Assembly (NCBI GenBank): GCA_038062165.1
Contig: JBBTXQ010000039.1
Coordinates: 1 to 32,269, forward strand
Length of the DNA stretch: 32,269 bases
Direction: 5' to 3'
Source of the DNA: DATDSR01 sp038062165
Lineage (GTDB): Bacteria; Patescibacteriota; Minisyncoccia; Phycocordibacterales; DATDSR01
The translations under genes were made by a program, and so were the position numbers. Below the pieces are notes generated by a model, which was given only the letters and a program-made list of their open reading frames with translations, ran no database searches and was not told the origin of the DNA. How positions within the stretch are numbered: position 1 is the stretch's first letter; each line of letters begins with the position of its first letter. Shown here piece after piece: positions 8,062 through 14,971 of this stretch.

Positions 8062-9033
8062 ATGCAATATAAATTAAGACGTGAGAGTTTTGCTTCACTC
8101 ATTATTGCTTTGGCCGGACTCTTTGCTTTTGTTACCATAGTTATAGCCGATACTGCCACCACTTCTGTAACCGTGGGGAATGCCACTCCTTCCCTGTCAG
8201 TCACCTTTAACGGCGGTAATGCCATTACACTTACAGAAAGCACGTTCGCTTACGCCAGTGCCACTCTTACTATCACTGACGGGAATGGTTGCAATACTAT
8301 TAATTTCGTCACAGCCACGGCGTTCCTTGCTTCCACCTCTGCCCTTGCCGGTACTCCATGTGCAGAGAATGACAATAATTGTTATCCAACGTCGTCTACT
8401 ACGGCTTCGGGTATACCCGCCGCTTTATCCGACACTCTTTGTCTGGCCACCACAACGGGCAATCAATGCACTGGCGGGGGTGACACATCTGTGCAATATG
8501 ATTGCGGATTTAAACTGTGGTTCATTGCTGAAGCGACCGCTGCCGGTTCACCCACGTGGGCTTCTAGCATCTGGGCGGTAGCGGCTACTACGTCGGATGG
8601 TACAGCCACTACCACTGCTTCTAATACGACGCAAAATGTTGAGATTAATTCTCTGGCGGCTACAGCTGTTGACGCAACTCTCTCTTTCGGCACACTCTCG
8701 GCGAATACAAACACTGGTGCGACTAACTCAACAACAACGGCTACCACCACAGGCAATATTGCAATCGATGTAGCTCTTAGTGGCACCAACATGACAGGTG
8801 CCGGTACGATCGATGTTTCAAGACAAAAATATAGCACCAGTCCATTTACGTACTCATCAGCTGGCACACACTTGACCAACACCACTACACCTACTGTTGA
8901 ACTTGCAAGTGGTGAACCTACGGCTACAACCTCACTCCCGGCAAGTGCCATCTCGTGGGGCATTGCCATTGACGCGGGTCAAGCCAACGGCGCCTATACC
9001 GGTACCGATACCTTCACTGCGCAGGCAGACTAA
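8062..9033 (+). CDS. Secreted six-cysteine surface module protein, 323 aa
   Basis: A signal peptide covers about residues 1-30 (basic start, hydrophobic core, then ADTATT). The remainder is homologous over its whole length to the last 270 residues of the 1380-aa protein. Shared landmarks in order are TFNGGxAIxLxES, six cysteines at matching positions (GC, PCAEND, NCYP, LCLAT, QCTGG, YDCGFKLWFIA), W-SSIW, then a TTTGNIAIDxxLSGTxM segment and a final YTGTxTF strand. Conservation of all six cysteines suggests three disulfides formed outside the cell. The ending resembles WxL-type surface modules, though no canonical WxL motif is seen. It is followed within 50 nt by a WxL-interacting-like membrane protein, so the two may be partners. 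Function is unknown beyond a surface structural role. Confidence 0.75.
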   Translation: MQYKLRRESFASLIIALAGLFAFVTIVIADTATTSVTVGNATPSLSVTFNGGNAITLTESTFAYASATLTITDGNGCNTINFVTATAFLASTSALAGTPCAENDNNCYPTSSTTASGIPAALSDTLCLATTTGNQCTGGGDTSVQYDCGFKLWFIAEATAAGSPTWASSIWAVAATTSDGTATTTASNTTQNVEINSLAATAVDATLSFGTLSANTNTGATNSTTTATTTGNIAIDVALSGTNMTGAGTIDVSRQKYSTSPFTYSSAGTHLTNTTTPTVELASGEPTATTSLPASAISWGIAIDAGQANGAYTGTDTFTAQAD

Positions 9034-9069
9034 GCACTCACTTAGGTTGAGTCACGTACCCTTATCCTG

Positions 9070-9081
9070 TAAGATAATGTA
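9070..9081 (+). promoter_or_regulatory. -10 box of a leaderless transcript
   Basis: TAAGAT (9070-9075) is followed by 6 nt and then the ATG at 9082. The predicted mRNA has no 5' leader. Confidence 0.55.
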
Positions 9082-10014
9082 ATGCTATATAAGTTGCGTA
9101 TCCTCACCTTGGCTCTCTTATTAGGTGGAGTGATTGGTGTTGGATTTCGAAATGTGTATGCGGGGTTTGGGGTTTCGCCTGCCAAAATAGTTGAAGATAA
9201 TTTGATCAAAGGATCTATCCTAGAACGAACCGTTTATTTTGTTCAAGGGACTCCAGATCGGGATCTCAAAGTGAAAGTTGAAGTGGACGACTCACCCATT
9301 AAGAGCTGGATAAAAATCAATCCAGAAGGGGAGTTCGTTATCCCCAAAGGCGTACAGCAATTCCCGGTAACAGTAGTAATTACGGTTCCAAAAGACGCCA
9401 AATTTGGGATTTACACAGGCTTCGTTCGGGCGGTTGGCGAACCCGCGCCAGATCCTGCAAGGAAAGAAGATCAAAGTAGCGTGAGTATCGCTATTGGTGC
9501 CCGGGTCGAATTCGACTTGACGGTTGGCGAGGGAGTACTATACAAGTACGCGATTCGCGATATTGATCTTAAAAATATTCTTCAGACCGAGAATCCGATT
9601 GCCGATATAAATATTGAGAATCAAGGCAATGTTCCGGCCGGTCCCGCAGAAGCCTCGTTCGAGCTTTTCAACAAATACGGTGACGTGAGGCTGGCTTATG
9701 TTCAGGGAGTTAAGATCGAGCCTATTAAGCCGTTTGCAGTGGAGAGTGTTGCTGTCGAGTTCCCTATTTCTATAGCAACTTTATCGATTGGTGAATATTG
9801 GGGTTTAGTCAAACTTTACAACGAAAAAGGGGGAGTGGTTAGGGAATTCAAAGACGTTTTCAATGTTAAAGAGGCAACCTTTTTAGATATTTACGGCAGA
9901 TACATAATTATATTTGTTGGTGTGATCCTCATGATTGTCGTCGGACTCCTAATCAAGAGGAGATTGTTTCGTAATAAAAGCGTAAATCTAAGTTCAAGTG
10001 AGCAAGTTGTCTAG
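9082..10014 (+). CDS. Membrane-anchored two-Ig-domain protein resembling WxL-interacting proteins, 310 aa
   Basis: A signal peptide (residues 1-27, ending VYA|GFG) precedes two beta-sandwich domains. The first begins GFGVSPAKIVE and resembles the N-terminal peptidoglycan-binding domain of DUF916/WxLIP proteins. The second (about 150-265) contains IENQGNVPAG and GEYWGLVKLYN, typical of the second Ig-like domain. A single membrane helix (about 272-292) and a basic cytoplasmic tail (KRRLFRNK) end the protein, so it is displayed outward. In Firmicutes such proteins hold WxL surface proteins; the adjacent six-cysteine proteins could be the clients here, which is inference. The gene is first in an operon with the dockerin and both cohesin genes, all overlapping. 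The start is supported by a -10 box 6 nt upstream. Confidence 0.7.
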   Translation: MLYKLRILTLALLLGGVIGVGFRNVYAGFGVSPAKIVEDNLIKGSILERTVYFVQGTPDRDLKVKVEVDDSPIKSWIKINPEGEFVIPKGVQQFPVTVVITVPKDAKFGIYTGFVRAVGEPAPDPARKEDQSSVSIAIGARVEFDLTVGEGVLYKYAIRDIDLKNILQTENPIADINIENQGNVPAGPAEASFELFNKYGDVRLAYVQGVKIEPIKPFAVESVAVEFPISIATLSIGEYWGLVKLYNEKGGVVREFKDVFNVKEATFLDIYGRYIIIFVGVILMIVVGLLIKRRLFRNKSVNLSSSEQVV

Positions 10015-10852
10015 AATCGCCTTGTTTGCCTCACTTGTAGCTATTGGAGGAGGAATCAGTACCCTTTTTGCAGACACTTCTTCTGTCTCGGTTACTGTTG
10101 CTATTCTCGAATGTTCAGACAGTCTAGACAACGATTCAGATTTACTAACCGACTATCCTCTTGACCCCGGTTGTTCGAGCGCAAATGACAATGACGAGAC
10201 AGATCCACCCACACCTTCACCTGAATGTTCTGATGGTGTAGATAACGATGGTGACGGGAAGACTGATTACTCAGATGATTTAGGTTGTGATTCTGCCACT
10301 GACAATAGTGAAGCTGGAGAGATAACAGGTGGTAGTGGCGGGGGCGGGCCAATTTTCAGCGGTTCTGTCGGACGAGATGCTCCCACAGGAACACAGGTTA
10401 TTTTTCAGGGCATTGCTTTTCCCGGAGCTACAGTCATTGTTCTGGCTGACGGAGTGATTATCGGTTCGGCCAGGGCAAGACAAGACGGTAGTTTCAGCGT
10501 GGTTGTCTCCGAGATCACCCCGGGCGTTTACATTTTTAGTATTTACGCGATCGATGATTTGGGCGGAAGTAGCAGGCCGCTCGCGTACACTCTTCGTGTC
10601 CTACGGGCCAGCATTACCCAGCTTACGGGCATTGCGATCACAGCTTCAGATCGAGCTGTACCCTCCACCTCTCTTATGGGGGATCTCAATGCGGATAGGC
10701 GGGTGGATCTCATAGATTTCTCGATCCTCGCTTACTGGTGGGGCAGGCCGCTCGGAGGCACCTTCATAACAACCGAGAAGAATAGATTAAACGGAGACGG
10801 TCAAGTTACTCTCGAAGACTTTAGTATCTTAGCTTATTATTGGCTGGGATGA
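9998..10852 (+). CDS. Secreted dockerin protein with two Asp/Cys repeats, 284 aa
   Basis: The likely start is GTG at 9998, overlapping the previous gene by 17 nt; a signal peptide follows (residues 1-25, ending LFA|DTS). Two repeats of the pattern ECSDxxDNDxDxxTDYxxDxGC lie at about residues 37-65 and 71-98; such Asp-rich motifs probably bind calcium. A Gly-rich linker leads to an Ig-like domain (about 112-205). The last 57 residues (228-284) are a type I dockerin: GDLNADRRVDLIDFSILAYWW and LNGDGQVTLEDFSILAYYW are the two F-hand repeats. Loop 1 has the D-x-N-x-D...D ligand set; loop 2 has Arg in place of the first Asp. It is expected to dock onto the cohesins encoded directly downstream, with which it is translationally coupled. 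Confidence 0.88.
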   Translation: MSKLSRIALFASLVAIGGGISTLFADTSSVSVTVAILECSDSLDNDSDLLTDYPLDPGCSSANDNDETDPPTPSPECSDGVDNDGDGKTDYSDDLGCDSATDNSEAGEITGGSGGGGPIFSGSVGRDAPTGTQVIFQGIAFPGATVIVLADGVIIGSARARQDGSFSVVVSEITPGVYIFSIYAIDDLGGSSRPLAYTLRVLRASITQLTGIAITASDRAVPSTSLMGDLNADRRVDLIDFSILAYWWGRPLGGTFITTEKNRLNGDGQVTLEDFSILAYYWLG

Positions 10853-11727
10853 AGTACATAATATTAATCTTACTTTTATTTCTGCCAGCACATTCCTTTG
10901 CTGCTCGTTTATATTTTGTCCCGCCAAATTTTGCCGCCCATGTGGGTCAGGAGTTTAAGGTAGATCTCATGCTTGACCCCGAGGTCGATGAGCTCAATGC
11001 TCTCGAGCTTGAGCTCTCATATCCAGAAGGCCTGCTCACCCCAAGAGGCATTCTTACAAGTGATTCTGTTGTAAGCCTCTGGATCGATGGGCCAAGTACA
11101 AGGAGCGGTAAGATAGAGATGGCCGGCATCATGCCCGGCGGCTTCTCGGGACTGATTAATCCGGAGACAGACATTCTCGGCCCCGGCTTGATTGGCAGTT
11201 TTATTTTCTTACCCAGATTGACAGGCCAGGGCAATCTTTCTCTAGAAACTGCCAAAGTAATCAGAAACGACGGTAAGGGCACTCGAGTGACACTATCTAC
11301 GCCCCTACCCATACTTCCAATCACGATCAGTGAGTCGGGTACTAGCAGTGTCACTCATTATGAGTATGCCGATCACGTACCACCCGCCTTATTTGAACCG
11401 AGGCTGGTCTCATCGGATGATCTCTTCGATGGCAAGTTCGCTCTCATTTGGCACACGACAGACGAGGGCACTGGTGTCGAGCATTATGAAATTAAAGAAG
11501 GAGAAGGTGGCAGTTTCGCGCGGGCCGAGAGTCCATATCTTTTGGAAGATCAGAGCTTGTCCAGTATAATATATGTGCGGGCCATCGATCTGGCAGGCAA
11601 CGAGCGCACAGTCCTTTTCGATCCGCGTGGGGACGCTTCTTTTGCGTCAGGCCCACTCGTCTTGGTAGCTCTCTTAAGCTTACTCTGCTATATAATATGG
11701 CGATTAATTACCAAAAGAATCCCGTAA
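10849..11727 (+). CDS. Membrane-anchored cohesin-domain protein A, 292 aa
   Basis: The ATG at 10849 overlaps the dockerin stop as ATGA and gives a clean signal peptide (MKYIILILLLFLPAHSFA). A cohesin domain covers about residues 19-165: it opens with LYFVPPN, then GQEFKVDLMLD, the LNALELELSYPEGLL strand pair, LWIDGP, GPGLIGSFIFLP and a VIRNDGKGT loop, the usual cohesin order. An Ig/FN3-like domain follows (about 172-262; GTGVEHYEIKEGE...YVRAIDLAGNE). A C-terminal membrane helix (about 266-285) and KRIP tail anchor it. The protein should face outward and bind dockerin. It has the same architecture as the next gene, so the pair arose by duplication followed by divergence. Confidence 0.88.
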   Translation: MKYIILILLLFLPAHSFAARLYFVPPNFAAHVGQEFKVDLMLDPEVDELNALELELSYPEGLLTPRGILTSDSVVSLWIDGPSTRSGKIEMAGIMPGGFSGLINPETDILGPGLIGSFIFLPRLTGQGNLSLETAKVIRNDGKGTRVTLSTPLPILPITISESGTSSVTHYEYADHVPPALFEPRLVSSDDLFDGKFALIWHTTDEGTGVEHYEIKEGEGGSFARAESPYLLEDQSLSSIIYVRAIDLAGNERTVLFDPRGDASFASGPLVLVALLSLLCYIIWRLITKRIP

Positions 11728-12929
11728 TAATCAGAGGCCTCACGTTTGGGATTTTGGCAATCTTACTGCCCCTTATGGGCAATGCTCAGAGTCCGGAGGC
11801 TTCACTCTATATTGTTCCCTCCACCGGCTCATATGCCGTGGGCGATACGTTCACAGTTTCGCTCTATATCAATACGGCGGGTCGGGCGATCAATGCTATT
11901 GAAGCCAATCTCGTTTTTCCGCCCGAACTTATTCAGGTTGTCTCACCATCAAGCGGCAAGTCTGTCATTGACCTCTGGATCGGCCAGCCAACGTTCTCGA
12001 ACTCCGCCGGCACCCTCACCTTCCGAGGGGCCATACCGAACCCCGGACTAAATGTCTCGCAAGGCCTTATCTCGACTGTCACCTTCCGAGTCAAGAGCAT
12101 TGGCAAGGCACTCGTAGATTTCACGCCTGCGTCTCGTGTGCTCTTAAATGATGGTTTGGGTACTGACGTTCTCGGTAATAGTAGCGGGGCCATTATTGAT
12201 CTTGTTTTGCCCGCGCCAGGAGGGCCCAATGTGGTTTCTTCCTCGCACCCAGACCAGAGTCGCTGGTATCCTTCGCACACAGTTAGCTTCTCCTTTGCAG
12301 GCTCTGCTTATACCGACGGCTATAGTTATAGTCTCGACAATGAACCGATTACAGTACCGGACAACATATCCGAAGGTCGAGAGAGTTCTATCACACTAAA
12401 GAATGTGCCGGACGGTCTTCACTATTTCCACATCAATGCCCGTAGTGGCGGCGTTTGGGGCGGCAGTACCCACTATGCCGTACGTACAGATACTTCCCCT
12501 CCAGCCGCATTTAAACTTCAGATTGAACCGGGTCTGCATACAGACAACAGCCGACCCATAATTGAGTTTGCCACCACTGACGGGGCCTCGGGCGTGAGTT
12601 ATTATGAAGTCAAAGTGATCGGCCTCTCCGCCTCGGCCAGTTCTACCGCCTCACAGCAACCCTTTTCCGTCGAGAGTGCCAGTCCTTTTCTCCCGCAACT
12701 TAGCCCGGGCAAGTACGAGGTGGTAGTGAGAGCTCATGATCTGGCGGGTAATGTTCAGGAAGCCAAAGGTGAAATGCAAATCTATTCTTCTACTCTAAGC
12801 TTCCTTAGTTTCCTAACCTCTAATACACTCTGGTTCCTGGCTTTGCTTCTGAGTTTCTGTCTAGTGGGTGTCTACTTCTACAGAAGTTCAAGAAGGGGAG
12901 TGTCTAAAAAGGGACCTGTCGAGGTATAA
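11697..12929 (+). CDS. Membrane-anchored cohesin-domain protein B, 410 aa
   Basis: This is the second cohesin of the locus. A signal peptide ends near residue 30 (MGNAQS). The cohesin domain (about 34-178) has SLYIVPSTGSYAVGDTF, INAIEANLVFPPEL, LWIGQP, LISTVTFRV and RVLLNDGLGT in the same order as protein A. Two Ig-like domains follow (about 190-270 and 275-375; the second contains GVSYYEVKVIG and VVRAHDLAGN). A membrane helix (about 377-398) and a basic tail close the protein. The start overlaps the preceding gene by 31 nt, and a TATAAT lies directly against the ATG (11691-11696), too close for a leaderless start, so coupling is more likely. The 3' end overlaps the convergent transporter gene by 42 nt. 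Confidence 0.88.
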   Translation: MAINYQKNPVIIRGLTFGILAILLPLMGNAQSPEASLYIVPSTGSYAVGDTFTVSLYINTAGRAINAIEANLVFPPELIQVVSPSSGKSVIDLWIGQPTFSNSAGTLTFRGAIPNPGLNVSQGLISTVTFRVKSIGKALVDFTPASRVLLNDGLGTDVLGNSSGAIIDLVLPAPGGPNVVSSSHPDQSRWYPSHTVSFSFAGSAYTDGYSYSLDNEPITVPDNISEGRESSITLKNVPDGLHYFHINARSGGVWGGSTHYAVRTDTSPPAAFKLQIEPGLHTDNSRPIIEFATTDGASGVSYYEVKVIGLSASASSTASQQPFSVESASPFLPQLSPGKYEVVVRAHDLAGNVQEAKGEMQIYSSTLSFLSFLTSNTLWFLALLLSFCLVGVYFYRSSRRGVSKKGPVEV

Positions 12930-13535
12930 GAAGCAAGTGGCGAGTGCTCCGGCAAGTACTTTGAGAAGGAAACCCGCTATCATTATTTCCCAAATTGAGG
13001 TGCTAATATCTGTGGCATAGAAGGCGATTAGGAAGAAAATGAGGCTATCTACCAATTGAGTGATTATGTTGGCACCGTTGAGACGTATCCACAAGAACCT
13101 CTCACCTAAACGAGCCAGGAGCTTTTCGTAGGCGTGCAGGTTGATGTGCTGGGCCACTAGGAAGGCGGCGATGCTTGCGAAGGTCAAGCGAGGCAGAATA
13201 TACAGTGGCGTGGCCCCATCCATAATGCTTGTCAGAGCGGACACGAGGATAAACAATAGAAGCAAGAAGGCTGAACTCCATATGGCTCGATATGCAACTT
13301 CCCGCCCATACTTATCAATCAGTATATAGAAAGTGAAAGTAATAGCGACGTAGAAAATGTTGCCGGCGTTAGTGGTGAATCCGGCTACAGTTATAAGCGA
13401 GGAGCCGTAGAGCGAGATGAGTACCAGATTAACCACTATCAGACTGCTTACGAATCTGATGGGCAGTTTGACAAGAGCGATAATAGAAACGAATTCGACA
13501 ACGGCCATAGTGAGCAGGACAAGTTCTGTAGACAT
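12888..13535 (-). CDS. yhhQ: VUT-family queuosine-precursor transporter (YhhQ-like), 215 aa
   Basis: The protein has about six membrane helices and the signature of the VUT family: a central FYILIDKYGREVAYRAIW segment and the R-L-N-G-A-N-I-I-T-Q-x-V-D-S helix (about residues 148-162), which recalls the conserved RxNxxxxxxQxxD motif. Family members import queuosine precursors for tRNA modification and are usually 210-230 aa, so this is full length. An organism with few biosynthetic pathways would need such import. The ATG is preceded by TGATATAAT and 8 nt, a leaderless extended -10 promoter whose TGA is the stop codon of the upstream gene. The 3' end overlaps the cohesin B gene tail to tail. 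Confidence 0.8.
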   Translation of the reverse strand: MSTELVLLTMAVVEFVSIIALVKLPIRFVSSLIVVNLVLISLYGSSLITVAGFTTNAGNIFYVAITFTFYILIDKYGREVAYRAIWSSAFLLLLFILVSALTSIMDGATPLYILPRLTFASIAAFLVAQHINLHAYEKLLARLGERFLWIRLNGANIITQLVDSLIFFLIAFYATDISTSIWEIMIAGFLLKVLAGALATCFLYLDRSLFRHSPS

Positions 13536-13543
13536 TGCTTATG

Positions 13544-13552
13544 ATTATATCA
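13544..13552 (-). promoter_or_regulatory. Extended -10 box sharing the upstream TGA stop codon
   Basis: On the minus strand TGA (13552-13550, the stop of the PLP enzyme gene) is followed directly by TATAAT (13549-13544), giving a perfect TGnTATAAT. The ATG of the transporter lies 8 nt further. The stop codon therefore supplies the extended -10 TG. Confidence 0.7.
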
Positions 13553-14404
13553 AGCGCCTGTGATTAGGCATACTACCTTGCCAGCCACTTGCCAGCCCTT
13601 CTCGAGAGCCTTTCCCAAACCGGCCACCGATAGAGACGCATTTGGCGATATTTCGATTCCACAAGTTTCTCTGACCAATTTGATAGCCGCATCAATTTCC
13701 CGATCAGTCGCTATGTAGGCTCCAGCAAGTTTCGGTACCAGCTCTTTCTTACGTATTGCCACCCGATCTACTATGGCATCGGCGATCGACGACTCCGCCA
13801 ATGTTCGAGGCCCGGCCTCGAACATTTCGGCAATGGGGTGGCAGGCAGTGGTTTGGACAACGTAAACGGGGAACTTGTCGGCTAGAGCCTGGGCTGTAGT
13901 GCCGGAAGACGTGGGTACAAACACAGCTTCTATCCTGCTTATCTGCGATAATTCCTCAACCAAACTTTGGTAACCCACGAGGGCCAGGGGGTCATTGGAT
14001 TGACGCAACGCTTTAGCCTCGCCGGATTTGTTAAGCTTGTGCACTGTTTGTTTGGGTTTATCTGTTTGGGTAATAGTTACCATGTGGTCACCTATGACTG
14101 CTCGCAGTCTGGAAAGTTTTTCTTTATTGATATTTTCACCAACAAAAATAGAAAGTGAGAGCGGGGATTCAGTAAACTTTTGGTTGTATTCCTGAATGTA
14201 AAGGGTTGCCGCCAGAGCTGCATTACCAGAACTAGAAATAGCAAACTTGCTTGTCCCGGCCCCGGCATATTGCTCGATCATGTAGGGGATCGAACGTCCC
14301 TTATGAGAGCCGTATGGGTGAAGGTCTTCGCGCTTAAGATAAAGTGGCACAGTGAGGCCTAGTGCCTTAGCTAGTTGCGGGGTTTCTTGATTGGGTGTTA
14401 TCAT
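13550..14404 (-). CDS. Threonine-synthase-like PLP enzyme (fold type II), 284 aa
   Basis: Fold type II features are present: the substrate/PLP segment YLKREDLHPYGSHKGRS carries the likely Schiff-base lysine K35, SSSGNAALAA (57-66) is the asparagine loop, and SSGTTAQALA is the phosphate-binding glycine/serine loop. The protein lacks the long N-terminal and C-terminal parts of classical threonine synthase (over 350 aa), so the actual reaction may differ; a beta-replacement or dehydratase activity on a hydroxy- or phospho-amino acid is possible. The gene is divergent from the LysW-like gene across a 54-nt gap holding four heptamer repeats. A TAATAT -10 box (14418-14413) lies 8 nt before the ATG. 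Confidence 0.7.
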   Translation of the reverse strand: MITPNQETPQLAKALGLTVPLYLKREDLHPYGSHKGRSIPYMIEQYAGAGTSKFAISSSGNAALAATLYIQEYNQKFTESPLSLSIFVGENINKEKLSRLRAVIGDHMVTITQTDKPKQTVHKLNKSGEAKALRQSNDPLALVGYQSLVEELSQISRIEAVFVPTSSGTTAQALADKFPVYVVQTTACHPIAEMFEAGPRTLAESSIADAIVDRVAIRKKELVPKLAGAYIATDREIDAAIKLVRETCGIEISPNASLSVAGLGKALEKGWQVAGKVVCLITGA

Positions 14405-14420
14405 TATCTCGTATATTACA

Positions 14421-14448
14421 TTAGAAATTAGGAATTAGGAATTAGAAA
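14421..14448. repeat. Four tandem heptamers (TTAGRAA) in a divergent promoter gap
   Basis: The units TTAGAAA, TTAGGAA, TTAGGAA and TTAGAAA follow without gaps and fill most of the 54 nt between two divergent genes. Changes in copy number would shift promoter spacing for one or both genes. A second four-copy heptamer array of the same length lies at 27637-27664. Confidence 0.85.
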
Positions 14449-14458
14449 TTGCTTTTCT

Positions 14459-14626
14459 ATGAAAAGTCTAACTTGTCCGGAATGCAAAAACGAAGTTGAC
14501 CTCTCAACCTACGGCAATATAACCAAAGGACAGATCATCGAGTGCAATCATTGTGGCATCACCCTCGAGCTCACCAACGTAGAAAGCAACGAACTTCAAG
14601 CCGAAATAGCTGACGAAGGCAAGTAA
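14459..14626 (+). CDS. LysW-like zinc-ribbon carrier protein, 55 aa
   Basis: The small acidic protein starts MKSLTCPECKNEVDL and has a second knuckle, ECNHCGITLEL, so four cysteines (6, 9, 29, 32) form one zinc site. This is the layout of LysW, the amino-group carrier protein of the AAA-type lysine and related arginine pathways. The family C-terminus is usually acidic and ends EDWGE, whose last Glu accepts the amino acid; here the end is IADEGK, so the terminal Glu is penultimate-but-one and the carrier function is uncertain. No LysX, LysZ, LysY or LysJ gene is visible nearby, although an ATP-grasp ligase lies 4 kb away. It may instead be a free-standing zinc ribbon. No Shine-Dalgarno is present. 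Confidence 0.7.
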   Translation: MKSLTCPECKNEVDLSTYGNITKGQIIECNHCGITLELTNVESNELQAEIADEGK

Positions 14627-14652
14627 TCGCTCGGATTGTGTGGCAAAACCCC

Positions 14653-14679
14653 GGGCTCGATCGTTACTACGATCGGCCC
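14653..14679 (+). terminator. Hairpin downstream of the LysW-like gene
   Basis: GGGC and CGATCGT (14653-14656, 14658-14664) pair with ACGATCG and GCCC (14669-14679), with one bulged T. It lies 27 nt after the stop codon. Only a short TT follows, so termination strength is uncertain. Confidence 0.5.
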
Positions 14680-14791
14680 TTAGCTCGCACCAGTCGTGCT
14701 CCGCAATGGTATTTGCCACTCCAATGTCTCGCTTGAACGAAACGTATTTTCATAATATGTGTGGAATGTCCCGCCCCTATTGACAAAGGTA

Positions 14792-14800
14792 TGCTAATAT
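14792..14800 (+). promoter_or_regulatory. Extended -10 promoter of the unassigned RNA
   Basis: TGcTAATAT at 14792-14800 is a good extended -10. A TTGACA at 14780-14785 is too close to be its -35. Transcription is expected to start at about 14804-14808. Confidence 0.6.
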
Positions 14801-14803
14801 GGT

Positions 14804-14971
14804 AGCCTCTGACTAGGCGAGTACGCAATGAGATTTACCGGAGGTTGCCACTATCGGCAAGGAGTACTCGTGGGGAGCTCGGTCCTTCCTGACGCTCCCG
14901 AAGCGCCGTGCAATCCTAGGTTCTTGTGCGGTGCAACTGGGTGGTCACAACGTGGCCACCCTTTAAACTTT
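14804..14971 (+). ncRNA. Structured small RNA of unknown family, about 165 nt
   Basis: No coding sequence fits this interval, but it folds almost completely. CGAGTAC/GTACTCG (14818-14824/14864-14870) encloses TTGCC/GGCAA (14845-14849/14856-14860). GGGAGC with GTC pairs with GAC and GCTCCC (14873-14899). GCGCCGTGCAA pairs with TTGTGCGGTGC (14903-14913/14924-14934). A terminator follows. The 5' base region has GCCT/AGGC (14805-14818). It has its own extended -10 promoter. I checked it by eye against SRP, RNase P, tmRNA, 6S and 5S consensus motifs and saw no match, although a highly reduced form of one of these cannot be excluded. It ends antisense to the last codons of the Mur ligase gene. Confidence 0.6.
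14939..14971 (+). terminator. Rho-independent terminator of the structured RNA
   Basis: A 10-bp stem (14939-14948/14952-14961, one G-U pair) with an AAC loop is followed by TTTAAACTTT. The stem overlaps the stop codon region of the convergent Mur ligase gene. The T-tract is on the + side only, so it serves the + transcript. Confidence 0.65.

Noticed and set aside
14421..14448. CRISPR-like array
   Set aside because: Units are 7 nt with no spacers; it is a simple tandem repeat.
14871..14900. SRP RNA core in the unassigned RNA, suggested by GGAAGGA on the reverse strand
   Set aside because: The flanking bases do not give the SRP domain IV pattern, and promoter and terminator point to the + strand.
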